A DNA stretch of 64,000 nucleotides, taken from the NCBI RefSeq assembly GCF_048771995.1, contig NC_133024.1, forward strand, positions 85,230,501 to 85,294,500. Direction: 5' to 3'. The notes below the pieces were generated by a model. It was not told the origin of the DNA and ran no database searches. It worked only from the letters and a program-made list of their open reading frames with translations. Shown piece after piece: positions 1 to 12,110 of the stretch (position 1 is the stretch's first letter; each line of letters opens with the position of its first letter). The DNA is from Taeniopygia guttata. Taxonomy: Eukaryota; Chordata; Aves; Passeriformes; Estrildidae. The position numbers and the translations under genes are program-made.

Positions 1-1939
1 GGCATTTGCTAGAAAGGCAAAATACCATACAACTCACATAAAACATAGAAAAACCCCCAAGTCATTCAGAATCAACTCCTCATGAGCAGGTAACTATTCT
101 AAAACTATGTTATGTGTATACTTTCATTTGAGCAGAAAGCAAAGAAATGATACTATGAGAACCTCCAGGTCAGTTGGTCCCCTAGAAAGAGAAGTCTTTG
201 CTAAACTAATCCAGTTTCCAAACTGACTACTTTTGCAATTCAAAATGATCCTTATTTCAGATCATTTTTCGATAATCAGTACAATCATGGACTAAATACT
301 TAACACACAAGTAACAACTTAGAAATATAGATTTCTTTTGCTGGCTAAATGTCACAATAACACAAAAAACAACACAAAAGTTGTATAGCAGGTAACTGTT
401 TATATCAAAGCTGTACAAGACAAAAGTCTTTATATCTTGTTACAACTAACTTGGGAGTCTGGGACAGACAATTGTTTTAATTGCCACAACTTGAGGAAGC
501 ATGAGCATAAGGTCCAGAAACCAGGATCACTGTACAATCCACACCAGCTTCAAACAATCTGCTTTCAATATATCGTTTTTGCTTTTATACATGGCATTTG
601 AGATGGTTAAGTCTTTGAAAAATAGGAAGACAGATTTTACTTGAAACCAACTGTCAATTCCCCTCTAGGAATAACACTCAGTAGTAGCTGCAGTCCCTTT
701 ATAGCTTGTCACAAGTAGTGGTTTAACCTGTTTTTTTTCTTCTGCTTACAGAAGACTGGCCTTCAGTTTCAACATTTCTGCATTTTTGGTCTAAGTCATG
801 ACCTCCTGAGCCCCTTTAGAGTTCTCCAGTGATGAATAGCTTCTCTTCCCATATGTTATTGCTATATGTAACCAGGTAGTTCAATTTACTTTGTAGTTCA
901 AGCATCACTTCTTTCACACAAGGGTTCTTAGTGCCACAATACAATGATAAGTTTCAGCAAACTTCATCAACTGGCTTAGTTTCTTTTCTGTGCTTAAATT
1001 CTTCTGGGGCTTCAACTCCAAGAGGACTTGGCACATTCATAATCTTTATGCCAACTTCTAAGTGCGTAGAATTCAGAATAAAAAACATTAAGTAAAATCA
1101 GAATAAGAAACATAGTTTGTGAAATTAGGACTCTAAATAGCAACACAGTGAAAGGACTGTAAATCACCAAAAGGAAATGTTCTCTTGGACTTGAGTATCC
1201 AAAGCAAGAAACATGATGAGCTTATGAGCTGCATAGTGTTCCTTCAATCCCTTCTGTTTACCTATCTATAATATTTGAGAAGGGAGAATTATGTATCTTT
1301 CTTCTTTGAAAATGAAGACTGGGATGTTAATTTTATACCTAATAAACAGAACTTGTTTAGAAGGTTTTCGGTTCATGCACTCAGTATGACAATCCAATCC
1401 CACAACTCCTGTCTTCCCCAACCAACCTATGCTAAGGCAGAGGCCAAGAAGTCAGTAGGTAGCCTAAGTAAACTCATGACCACCACTCCAAATAATGAGA
1501 AGAGTTGCTATTGCTGAATGATTTAAGACTTTCTAAGACTTTCCAGGCACAACCGAAACATTCTTGTAAAGCTAAAGAAAAACTTAAGGCAGAAAAAGTG
1601 GGTAAGTGGAGGCATAATTATTAAAAAATAACTGCAAAATTTTCATGAGATGATCAAAGCAAGGAATCTGTGGATGCTCTGAATTTATTAACATCAAATT
1701 CAGAGGAACTGTGCTTGTGAAAACCTGACATATGCTACTTTCAGCTTCCCCAGACTTCAGCTCAGGAGATGGGTGAAATCCTTCAGAAGAAACTACATCT
1801 TTTTGTTTGATTTAGGTATTTGACTATACACGTGTGTATGGATATCTGTATGCATGTGCACACACAACAAACTGGTCTTTATTGCTGACCAACACAAGTG
1901 GTCGCTACCCAGACTGACCACTAACTTAGGCAGTAGTGA
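1..1939. other. Probable REV1 intron 1 (by synteny); unique AT-rich DNA
   Basis: No known repeat is recognised. A minus-strand frame at 726-1088 is protein-like in wording but interrupted by stops at 954-956 and 816-818; I do not recognise it. If the CpG island at 7.2-8.65 kb is the REV1 promoter, this is intronic. Confidence 0.5.
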
Positions 1940-2772
1940 ATGGCACAGAAACAAATGCCCGCCCTGGGTCAGCGCTGTCACCAGTGTAATGAGAGGCACA
2001 TGCGGTTTAACATGGCCAAGCACAAGGTGCTGCACCGGGTGGGGACAGCCCCTGGAATCAATACAGGCTGTGGAATGACCCGATCGAGACCAGCCCTGAA
2101 GGACTTAGGGGTGTTGGCGGATGAGAGGCTGGAGATGGCTCAGCAATGTGCACTCACAGCCCAGAAAGCCAAGCATACCCTGGGCTGCAGCCAAAGCAGT
2201 GCAGCCAGCAGGGCCAGGGAGGGGATTCTGCCCCTCTGCTCTGCTCTGGTGAGACCCCACCTGCAGTGCTGTGTCCAGCTCTGGGGTCCTCAGCACAGGA
2301 AATACACTGGCCTGTTAGAACAAGTCCAGACAAGAGGCACCAAGATGATCAGAGGTATGGAGCACCTCTGCTATAAGGAGACGCTGAGACAATTGGCATT
2401 ATTCAGCCTGGAGAAGAGAAGGCTTCAGGGTGATGTAATTGCGACCTTCCAGTATGTGAAGGGAGAATATAAGAAAAAGGGAGAGAGACTACTACAAGAG
2501 CATGTAGGGACAGAACAAGAGGGAACGGCTTCAAACTGAGAGTAGCTTTAGATCAGATATTAGGAAGAAATTCGCTCCTGTAAGGGTGGTCAGGCACTGG
2601 AACAAGTTGCTCACAGAAGCTGTGGATGCCCCACTCCTGGAAGTCTTCAAGACCAGGCTGGATGGAGCTCTAAGCAACCTGGCCTAGTGGAGGGTGTCCC
2701 TGCCCATGACAGGGGAGCTGGAGCTATACAACCTTTAAGGTTCTTTGCAACCCTGACTATTCCATGATGATG
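1940..2772 (+). mobile_element. CR1 LINE, 5'-truncated (end of ORF2 plus 3' UTR)
   Basis: The plus strand encodes the CR1 ORF2 tail with landmarks KDLGVLADERLEMAQQCAL, LPLCSALVRPHLQCCVQLWG and MIRGMEHLCY...LFSLEKRRLQGDV. The frame shifts near 2500 within the homologue of the CSDRTRGN region. The standard CR1 3' UTR follows (CTGGAAGTCTTCAAGACC, AGCAACCTGGCCTAGTGG) and ends near TTCCATGATGAT. It is inactive: truncated and diverged. Confidence 0.95.
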
Positions 2773-5700
2773 CTGGGGATTTTTTTAGGAGATGTGCCCA
2801 AGGCCGTTGTGCTTTATGGTCAACCCAATGTTATCACTGAGCAAGTGTTGATCCTGCCAGGCTTTTCAGGGAAAACAAGAGAGAAGGCATCCACTTTGCA
2901 AATGGCAGATGATGTCAGATACTAAGGAGGACTCTTAACTCATGTATGGGCAGCAAGACTCTAAGAACTCAACAACTTCACCAGCAAAAGCATTGATAAC
3001 TACAGATTCAGTATTGAAATAGGTAGATTTTCTGTTCACAGCAGTGTTAGAATGACATTACTTAATTTCAACTGACATTGCATAGTCAAGTCCCAAATGC
3101 TTTTCTGACATTGCCTTTGAAACTCTCAAAGCTGCAAAAGCTTTTTTGAAGTAAAATCTTCACAACATAAGGCTTCTATGCTTAGCCTTGAAGCTTCAAG
3201 TTTCTACTCAAGTTTTCTACATCTTTCTTTAGTCCACAGATAGTACTTTTTTTTCATCAACTCAGACCAACAAGACTAGGAAGAATCAGATGAAACTAGC
3301 AAGTGGAGACATCAAAAGAAATGGAAATATTTTTTAATCTATAGCCTAGTTTATTTGAAGATTATCTGACACTGGATACCAAGGATGCTAAAAGTCCGTA
3401 TCTGTTCAATAGATAAATGGAATAAAAACTTTTTTTTTTTTTTAAGGTAACAAACTACAGAAGCTCAGAACACAAAGCAAAAATATTTCAGTGTGTTTGC
3501 TTATTGTTAACAAAACAAACTTCTGATCTGACCCAACATATTATCAAGTTTCCTCCTAGATTCAAAGAAAAATATGAAAAGCACCGTTTTTTTGTATTTT
3601 CCAAGAAAAATACAGTGAAAAACCACAAATGCTCTAATTCTTCAAGATCCTTTAATTTAAAATCAAATCTGAATTGTGTTCTTGGCCAGTACTGGTTCTA
3701 AGTTGGTATTTTAAGCACCTCTGACATAAAACCAGCAATGTTACACTGCTGCTTAGTGGAGACAGATCAACACAAAATGGCTACAGAGCAAAAATGGCCT
3801 ATCCCAAGCAAATGCTACAATTGTAAAACTTGGGTTAAAAATCAGTATAGATGTTACAGGAAGGGGCAGCACTTAAAACTTCAAATCAGCCTGAAATTAC
3901 AGTAAAAAGTCATTACAACCGTACCTCTCTCCTACAATTGGTTTATTAAGAGGACTCTTGGAACTGCTTAACAAATAATGCAATTACAGCATGAAAATCA
4001 AGGAGTTGTGACTGAAAAGGCAGTATTTGAGCCGAGTGCTCTAATGTTTCCTGAAAACAAGCAGATTCAGAAGTCAGGAACAGTATCCTTTCAATATAAA
4101 TCATTATTTTAGTTCTTTACTTCAACTAGGAGTTCCATTCAATTTTACAGAATGGTAAAATACACTCACACTACTTGGGAAATTGCATTAATCATTTACC
4201 TTACATGCCATGGGGTCAGGGGCTTTCCTGTTTGTAAGAATTAATAGTAATTTCATCACTTCCTGTAAAAAGCAACAGCTCCTAGGTTTCCAAAATGACC
4301 TCAGTGGAGCACAAACATTTGTTCAAGATGCTAACTCATCATGCCCTGAACAAACACCTGATGTGAGTCAGCTCAAAGTGATGAAGTCATGAACATGGAA
4401 GACAGAACTTTATTTTACTTTGGATATTCACTGACAACTAGAACCTGACAAAACATACTATCAACAGTCCCCAGGACTCTGCCAAAATACACCACATACC
4501 TCACCTTACCAGAGACTGCCAGTCTCTGTGTTAATATGGAAAAACCTCAGAGTAGTTCTTGACCCTACCCTGCACAGTTTCTGCACTGCTTTCTCACTTT
4601 GGCATTCAAACCAATCCACCTGCATTTGCAAGAATGACTCTGCAAGGTACTTGAGCAATGTCTTATCCTAAGAGAATCCACCTTTCTCTGTTCCAGGGTT
4701 ATTTACTTTCATAAATCAAGACACTGAAGAGACATGCATTAACTGAGGCAAACCAAATAAGGAGGTTACAACCAAGAATTCCATTACACTGGGACTTGGG
4801 TAAAGTATTTATATGTAGCTGGGAATGAAAAAGCAAAACCAACAGAAGAATTAACCACAGCATGACTAAGCTTTACTTCTGCAAGTAACTGAATTTCAAA
4901 TCACCAGTTTCAGCACCACCAAATAGGTAGAATACCAACTAGGAAACTTGAAACCTTGAGACAGGAAAGGAGTTGCTTTACCCAAGAGCTAACTCTGAAA
5001 TTCAGGGACCACAGTTTACCTAGGCATTTAAAGCAAGGAATATGGAATATACAATCCTTGCTATGGGTATACCAAACTAAAAGCACCTCCTAGGGGAATT
5101 TCATGGTCACAGATTCCTTAGCTACAATAGCAGCAGTCCTTAAGTCAATTTTGAAATAAAAGCCACAGGAATGGAAGTTATCATTACAGCCCAGAATTCA
5201 GGGCTGCTCTGCACACTCGTTTGTCTTCTGCTGAGCAATGAAAGAGAAGCCTTTCCTAATTCTATCTTATGAGCACCAGATATTCCACATGAAATACAGA
5301 GAGAGGGGATCACAGACGCAGCAAGCCCTTTTCCCTAAAAACATTTGTGTGTCCAATTAAATGCTGTCTGGTTTCCACAACAGAGCAAAAACCTGGTCTC
5401 GGGGCAGAGCACTACAAATACCCCTCTGTTAGACAAAGACACTTCCACAAGTATACTGTATGACACATGTCTAAAAATCCCGCATGATTTTTTGCATCTA
5501 CTTAAGGTTTGCTCTCTTACTTCCAACTCTTTTTTGTAATGCCATGGCCACTCTCAATTGTATTTGTTTCCAATTTTTTTCCTCATTTTGCTATGCTTAA
5601 GTAAACACGTGGCACTATCACCAAATTAATCTACCTTGTACTCTTGATGAAGGGCTTCAACATTGGGATATTTAGTTCCCTTGTTATATATACATCAGGA

Positions 5701-7199
5701 AAACCTCCTAAGAGCTGACAGAGATCTCAGTGATAATAATACACCCCTTTAATTCAAAGAGAAAAATGCTGAATTAAAAAAAAGAAAAGCATTCTCTATG
5801 AAATAAACAATAGCTAACAAATTAAATGGGGAAAGTACATGGCAGGGTCAGGCCAGTTATTTTGTTCCTGCTTGTCCTGGGTTATTAAAAAAAAGTCTGT
5901 GTAATCACATAAATTTTTTTCTACCTACTCAAAGCCAGATTTAATTCTTATTTTTTAAATCTCTCTAGTAAATGAAAGGGATGGCAGAAAGATTGAAAAT
6001 TTGCCATAAAAATTCATTCAAGAAGTCATGTGGGTCAAGAGATCAGAAACAACTAATGAAAATTGGCACTCTTGTTACAATACACTATCACTGCACCAGA
6101 ACAGGCTGTACCAGAGTGTATGTACTATTCAGAAAGCTGGACCGGTCCTAGGACTGAAGGGCTCATTACTAAATAATGTACTGAAAAAACACATATTGTA
6201 TACAGAAAAACATGTACCACCACTGCACAGTTGAGGCTTGAATTATACTCACAAATTTTTCCTATTAGCGCTTTGCTTTTAAAACAATCTTTCAAGAAGT
6301 TAAACATCAGTGAGTCACAAGGTAGGTGTCTGCACTGTGCCTCTACTTAACACTGTCCTACCAGTGACCTCCACTGTGACAGCTTGGGATTATTTACTAA
6401 CAGGGATTTGGTACATTATCCAGCAGAAGAAATAGACTGAATGAAAGACCAATATGGTGGGAATGGGTAATAACTACATGCTTGAGGCAAGATGGCATGG
6501 AATTTGTCAGAGATTTGGGTTTCTATCTAATCTTGGATTTCATCTGTGTTATATGTCATAAACCTTAGTAAGACAGGACTATTCCAGAAACAAATTTTAG
6601 CTGTAACTTCTTGCAACTAATGGTTATTAGGTAACTGTTCAAAACAGTTCTATTTGAGCAACACTTGCATCTAAATTAATAAAGAATTCAGATTATAAAA
6701 TTAAAGTACCCTGGTTTTGGTTCTTTGGATTATGGTGTCAAATTTGAGGCAGGATCGTAGATCAAGATGCATAACAAACATCAACTAATCTTTTCATTAA
6801 GACAATTATTAACACAATTAAAGTATTCACAGCCCTGTCATTTTGAAGACTGTAATCTTAATTTTAAAGCATCAGGAATAGTGGAATATTACAGCACACA
6901 ACACAGATTTTCTACCAAAGGAAAGAAACAAACGTCCTACGTTCCTCTTACTTCTTAAGGTTAACATGCCATTACAGCCCATTTCCCATCAGGGGCTTTT
7001 AGCTCGGTATCACAGGTCAAGTCAATGGTATCTGTATAGCAAAAAGCATCAAAATCAGACGGGGAAGGGGTCAAGATGTGAACACATCTGTCCCTCAGTG
7101 TTGGTAAGCACGGGCTTACTCATCAAGCACAGGTCCTCTCTGTTCCCTTCAGCACACCAGTTATACCCAGCACTATTGCTCAGCAAATACAACTTGTGA
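2773..7199. other. Probable REV1 intron 1, continued; unique AT-rich DNA
   Basis: I searched both strands for REV1 N-terminal coding sequence and found none. Short open frames (60-77 codons) have no recognisable content. No named repeat is seen apart from short T and A runs (3430-3443, 5779-5788). Confidence 0.5.
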
Positions 7200-7425
7200 C
7201 AAACACTACGGGAAACCGCAGATTCACGCCGCTACAGCGCGGGGAGCGCTCCAGAGGGCACGGCCGCGCCAGGGATCGGGCTTCCCCTCTCCTCCCCCTC
7301 CAGCCTGTTTCCCTGCAGTGACCCCTCCGCGCTGGCAGAAGGCTGTGGCACAGCCTCGCTCTCCGCTCCTCTGCCTGGGGGACCCGTGTTGTGTCTACAG
7401 CGCAGGCCCCATGTGACAGACACAG

Positions 7426-7453
7426 AGACAGACAGACAGACAGACAGACAGAC
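7426..7453. repeat. (GACA)n microsatellite
   Basis: Seven uninterrupted GACA units at the downstream edge of the CpG island. Confidence 0.95.
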
Positions 7454-7830
7454 GCACAGGTGCGGGGCGGGGCGGGTGACCCGGACACGCGCGCACCTGG
7501 CGCGCTCCCGCGGCGCCTCGCGGGCGCGCGCGGGTCTGTCCCCGCGTCCCCCTCCCGCGCGGGCAGCCCAGGCCCCCGCGCGCCGGTTACATAACGCCGC
7601 GCGCCGGCCCCCTTCCCTTCCCTTCCCTTCCCCCCGTTCCCGCGCCGGGAAGAGAACGGGAAGGCCCAGGCCGCGGGCCCAGGGAGGGGCTGGGAGGCAG
7701 GGCAGCGGCTGCGGGCCCCGCGTCTGCCTCCCGCTCCCCTCCCTTCCTCCCTGCCTGCCTTCTCCCCGTCCCCGAACCACCCTCCGCAGCACGTCCCTCC
7801 CGCCGTGGGGGGGAAGAGCCCGCTCCGCAC

Positions 7831-7838
7831 CGCTCACC
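7831..7838 (-). other. Candidate first-exon splice donor in the CpG island
   Basis: On the minus strand CGGCAGAAG is followed by GTGAGCGG, a near-consensus donor. The putative first exon would begin somewhere to the right, between about 7950 and 8450, and end at 7838. This is the main sequence evidence that the island promotes leftward transcription. Confidence 0.5.
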
Positions 7839-7900
7839 TTCTGCCGCGTCCCAGACACACATTCCCGGGAGCGCCGCCGCTGCCTCCTGCCCTGCGGGGC

Positions 7901-7946
7901 CGTGCGTGCGTGTGTGTGTGTGCGTGGTGTGTGTGTGTGTGTGTGG
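7901..7946. repeat. (TG)n microsatellite, interrupted
   Basis: A run of GTGCGTGCG followed by two TG blocks separated by TGCGTGG. It is likely length-polymorphic and could form Z-DNA next to the promoter. Confidence 0.95.
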
Positions 7947-8013
7947 GGCTTCACATCGCGGCTCCCCCTCCGGCACCGACGGACGCACGCAACCGCCGCC
8001 TCCTGCCCGCCTT

Positions 8014-8037
8014 CTTCCTCCTCCTCCTCCTCCTCCA
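8014..8037. repeat. (TCC)n microsatellite
   Basis: A pure pyrimidine triplet run within the CpG island; homopurine on the minus strand. Confidence 0.9.
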
Positions 8038-8245
8038 CCCCAGCGCCAGCCGCTCTCTCCGTCTCTCTCCCCCCCTCCCTCTGCCCGCACCTCGCTCGGT
8101 GTCCCCGGCACGGCCCCTCCTCCACCCCCACCCCTTCCCTTCCCTTCCCGCGAGCGCGTCACGGGAGAGTCTCGCGCCACCAACCCGCCGCCGCCGCGCG
8201 GTCAACAAACGGCGCGCGCCGGCCCGGGCAGGGCCCCTGGGCCGC

Positions 8246-8261
8246 GGCGCCCCCTGGCGGC
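8246..8261 (-). promoter_or_regulatory. CTCF-like motif, copy 1
   Basis: The plus strand reads GGCGCCCCCTGGCGGC, the reverse complement of the classic CTCF core (CCASYAGRKGGC type) with one position off the best consensus. It is identical to copy 2, 157 bp away, in the same orientation. Confidence 0.6.
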
Positions 8262-8402
8262 GCGCGCGCACGGACAGGAGCGCCCGGCGGCGGCGGCGGC
8301 GCTCGCGCGGCGGCACGTGACGGCGGGGAGGGGCGGGGCGCGGCGCGAGAGCTCGCGCGCCACTCCAGCCGCGCGGTCGGGCCGCGGCGGGCGCGGGGCG
8401 GC

Positions 8403-8418
8403 GGCGCCCCCTGGCGGC
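8403..8418 (-). promoter_or_regulatory. CTCF-like motif, copy 2
   Basis: An identical 16-mer to copy 1 at 8246, in the same orientation. Surrounding bases differ between the copies, so this is not a simple segmental duplication. Confidence 0.6.
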
Positions 8419-8483
8419 CGGACGGGCGCGCCGCAGGCTCGGGCGGGCGGGGATTCGGGAGCGGGACGGGAGCGGAGCGGGCA

Positions 8484-8517
8484 CCGGGAATTGCCGTGCC
8501 CCGGGAATTGCCGTGCC
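8484..8517. repeat. 17-bp perfect tandem duplication containing NF-kB-like sites
   Basis: The unit CCGGGAATTGCCGTGCC occurs twice head to tail. Each unit holds GGGAATTGCC, close to the NF-kB consensus GGGRNNYYCC. It lies at the upstream edge of the CpG island relative to leftward transcription. Confidence 0.7.
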
Positions 8518-8796
8518 CCGCGCTGCCCGGGGCTCCCGCGGCCGGACACCGCCCTGCGGCCAGAAAGCGGGTGGGGAAGGCCCGAGCGGGGCTGCGGCGG
8601 TGCTTGCCCTTCTGGCCGGGGAGCGGGGTCACCGCCCAGCCCTGTCATGGAAGGAGTGGAGCTGAGCCAGGCTCAGGCCTCGCCACCCCTCGCTGTAGAA
8701 GGGCTTTCCTCCACAGAAAGAGGGCCTGCGTGTTCCACTCGCGTGCTGAATGCAGGAATAACACCCACTGGCTCTTCCTATGTGATTCTGCAATTG

Positions 8797-9112
8797 AAAT
8801 TGCAGAATCTTTTAGATTGGCAAAGACTTCCAAGATTGTCAAGTCCAACCTTTAGCCAGTTACCACCTTGTCGACTAAACCATAGCGCTATGTGCAACAT
8901 GCAGTTATTTCTTGAACACCTCCAGGGATGGTGACTCCACCACCTCCCTGGGCAGCCCATTCCAATATTTAACAAGTATTTCCATTAAGAAATTCCCCCT
9001 AATGTCCAACCCAGACCTACTCTGGCACAGCTTGTCCTGTTGGTAGTTCCCGGGAGAAGAGAGTGAACCCCCACCTGGTTACAGCCTCCTTTTAGTACAC
9101 TGGGGATACTCT
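8797..9112 (-). mobile_element. CR1 LINE 3' end
   Basis: Reads as the reverse complement of the CR1 3' UTR: GCAGAATCTTTTAGATTGGC, CAAGTCCAACCTTTAGCC, ACCTCCAGGGATGGTGACTC and GAAATTCCCCCTAATGTCC. It is inserted at the upstream edge of the putative REV1 CpG island. An open frame of the island (7906-8934) runs into it and has no meaning. Confidence 0.93.
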
Positions 9113-11779
9113 GAAGTGTGTTCATGGGGAGGCTGGGAAGAACAGAAGGCCAATTGTGGGGGGAAACACAGAGTATATGGAGATTCTTGTATAGGAAAGC
9201 AGGTGTAATAGTGGTATGGGAATGTAGGGGAAATAAGAGAGAAATACTTAGAAACACCAGCCTTATTAATTGTGCTACTTTATGCATTTTACATAAAAAT
9301 TACTATTGACTTCTTCTGATTCTGGTATATGGAATTTGTTATATAAATAACAAATAGCTGCAGTCCTACAATTGTGCCTATGTAAACAGATCTGCTATGA
9401 GTCCCCAGTGATACTAGGCAAAACTCCAATTTGGTTATAACCACACCAGTTAGATGGACTCAGAACCATATGGATTTAGTTCCAGGGATAAAGCTGTCAC
9501 TGTAAGACAAGGGCTTATGGGAAACCTTCTTTTCTCCATCTGCATAGCCACAGTTATCCTGTTCTGTGAAAAAATGTTACAATTTCAATTTTTTTTCCTC
9601 TACTTTTCTTGATAACATCAAAAACTTAATGAATGTCCAGCCTTTCACCCATATCTAGTTACACACTGCTCAAGATATCCATGCAGGATAAGGAAAACTT
9701 GAATTCAGGTCTGTGTCTCTCAGCTGAGCATCAGCTGTTTTATCCAGAGTGGTTGCTGCATTTCACTTTGAGAATTATTTACAGCTCAACTCTTAGCACC
9801 TTCATGAGAAAAAACCCAAATATTTGACTTTTACTCAGTATTTTAATGAAACTTGTCTTCACAATGTGGGTGTTTCCTGCCAGAGGGAAGCACTAACTAG
9901 AATTTTGACCAGCTTTATGTCAAATTTTGGAGACATTGTGGCTGGCTGCTTTCAGTCTAATTTTTATCAGCAATTATATTACCAAAAAAAAAAATCTGAA
10001 AAATACTATTAAAAAAATATGTTATCTAGGATATATCCATTTCACTGGGCCAACATTTTCCAGTTTTGCCAGGCAGTGACTCTACCAATCCCAGTCCTTG
10101 CCAGTCTGGAGTAAACTAGCTGTTAAAAGTATTGCATGACTGGATATGTGCATTATTTTTTTTTCTTACAGAGCTATTTCTCTAGGGGGCAGTTGTGGAG
10201 CAGAAAGGCAGAAAGACAAGTGGAGTAGGGATTAATTTAAGTTAGCAAGAACAGCTTTAAAATGGTTAGTCAATGATTGTATTTTATTTTTAAATAGAAA
10301 CTGACATATAAGCAAATTATAAGAGGAACCAACAATTATTTAGAGAGGCATGTGGGGACGGCTATTTTGTTTTGTGAAATATAGCTGGGGTAAGAGTTAC
10401 CAGTGAAAAAAACTGAAATTGCCATTCTATAGTTTGAGCAAAGAATAGATACAGTTAGTTAAATTAGGCCGATATTAGTTTAGGAAGAAACAGAAAACAG
10501 AATTAAAGTTAAAAAGAGGATAAAAATAGGGAAGTCTAGGAAATGGGCCAAAAAAGAAAAGTAGTGAGTTATCTTCTGTCTTTTAATGCCTTCACACTGT
10601 ATGTATAACTCATTTTCACCAGTGAGCTCCTGAACTGACAGAGAAACATCTTCGGTTATAGTAGCCAGACTGGAACTGGGTTTATTGCTTAGTCATTGGT
10701 AAATATTTACAGGGTGAAGCCTGGTTCAAGCCTGCTGACTTCAGTAAAAGCATTCTTGCTGTCTTCATTGAGTTTGGAATCAAATCTGAGGATGGGGAGA
10801 GAGGCACTAGGTATTCAGTGGGACTGAGGTTTCAGCTGGGGCATCTCAATGAGGTGTTATTGTTGAGTAGCCATTACCTATAAATCTCACTTTCTGAGTC
10901 AAAATCTGCTCCAGTTTACGGAAAGTATGTCTGATGTAATTTCAGTAACTTCAGCACAAAGGCATTTCCAGGTGAAACTCGAGAGGCTCAGGGCCATGCT
11001 ATTTGCAGCCTCATATAGGAGGCGTTACCAAGCAGTGACTGTGGCTGCTGTGGCCTCTGACAGCTTCTGTCGGGATATCTCTGCATCTCATATTGTCAGA
11101 AAGGGCACGTAAAGCCACTGATGGAAGATCCCTCCCCATGCTGATATTTCTGTGTATTCTTTCTAGGCTCACGTATTTCCCAGGACAATGTTAGCCTGTC
11201 AACTACACACCAATGCAAGGGCCAACAGAGCGCCAGTCTTCTGCCAGTCCACAGAGGAAGAAGAAAACTTGGGCTATGCCATTGCTTGCTGTTTTGCTAG
11301 TCTGCAGGTAGTTATGTTTAAAGAGCAGAGCACTTCCAATTGCTTGGCTCTACCAGAGCCAATCTGATTGTATAGTAGATGTCTTTGCCATCTTCATCCA
11401 TTTCCAGAGAGGGTCCATAAGGTGAAACTGACAACCAGTTGCTGCTCACCGCTTTACCATGGCAGTCACCAGCCTGCAGCTGCTGTAAGCAGCATTTGTG
11501 ACAGACAAATAAACAACTGAGAATAGCAGCAGTGGTCTTTTTCCTTGTTCTATGGGAGAAAGGTCCTTACTTCTCACTCTGTAGTTCTCCTGGTTCAGGA
11601 GCTCTTGGAAGGATCACCTGTGTTGAATTCACGCTGGATGGGTTCAACTCAGGTTCAGTTCTCAGGCACACACTGGGAGGTGATTTTTATTCGGGCAGCA
11701 CAGGGATGAGAATAGGAGACACTGAATCCATCTGTGTCTCTGGACCCTTTCATACCAACAGGTTCAGCCTTGTAGTTAG
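9113..11779. other. Intergenic, nothing recognised
   Basis: Unique AT-rich DNA between two CpG islands. Open frames such as 10927-11112 lack recognisable domains. Confidence 0.6.
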
Positions 11780-12110
11780 TTCAGGTGTGTGTCTCCGCCC
11801 GAGGCACAGAAGGCTGTGTCAGTAGCGATGTCTCTTATCCCCAGCGCAGCCGGCAGCGCGGCTCTGCTCTCGGCGCACACACGCGTGACACACAGCGGCA
11901 GCGGCGGGATCGGGGATCGGCGGGGCTGCACTGCGGGCCCGGCCCGGCCCGGTGCCCTCGGGCCGCCGCCGCAGAGCCCCGCCAGGCCGGGCTGCAGCAG
12001 CGCCGCCCGCCCGCCCCGAGCCGGCCGCGGAGCCGCGGGGTGGGCAGCGGGCTCGGCCGGCGTTCCGCGCCTCTCTCGCGGGCCGAGGTAATTGTCAACG
12101 ACAGAGACGC
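11780..12110. promoter_or_regulatory. Second CpG island, no gene assigned
   Basis: About 330 bp of dense CpG sequence with repeated GGCCCGGCCC-type words and CG-rich boxes, between the AFF3 3' end and the putative REV1 promoter. The right flank (12090-12300) changes abruptly to an AT-balanced, non-repetitive block containing SOX-like ATTGTC/ATTGTTT words, resembling conserved regulatory DNA. The open frames across the island on both strands are composition-driven. It may promote an unannotated noncoding RNA or be a CpG-rich enhancer. Confidence 0.65.

Larger units (their letters stand above)
7200..8650. promoter_or_regulatory. Strong CpG island promoter, probably of REV1 (by synteny)
   Basis: About 1.4 kb of very GC- and CpG-rich DNA stands out sharply from the AT-rich flanks. 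It includes an E-box/CRE-like CACGTGACGG at 8314-8323, two CTCF-like motifs, NF-kB-like tandem repeats and simple repeats. A strong minus-strand donor (CAGAAG then GTGAGC) at 7838/7837 suggests leftward transcription with a noncoding first exon. In mammals REV1, encoding a Y-family translesion DNA polymerase scaffold, lies downstream of AFF3 in the same orientation, so this is most simply its promoter. No REV1 coding exon was found, so the gene name is inference. The long open frames here in five or six frames are a by-product of GC-richness. Confidence 0.75.

Noticed and set aside
1940-2539. A 199-codon frame that could be taken for a host gene
   Set aside because: It is the end of CR1 ORF2 and is followed by a CR1 3' UTR.
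1-7199. REV1 coding exons expected left of the CpG island
   Set aside because: I looked for the N-terminal MRRGGWRKR and following BRCT-region coding sequence on the minus strand and found nothing, so no REV1 exon is annotated.
7386-8855. A 489-codon plus-strand open frame and overlapping long frames on both strands in the CpG island
   Set aside because: GC-rich DNA lacks stop codons in all frames. The translations are Arg/Pro/Ala low-complexity, run through microsatellites and into a CR1 tail, and show no domain.
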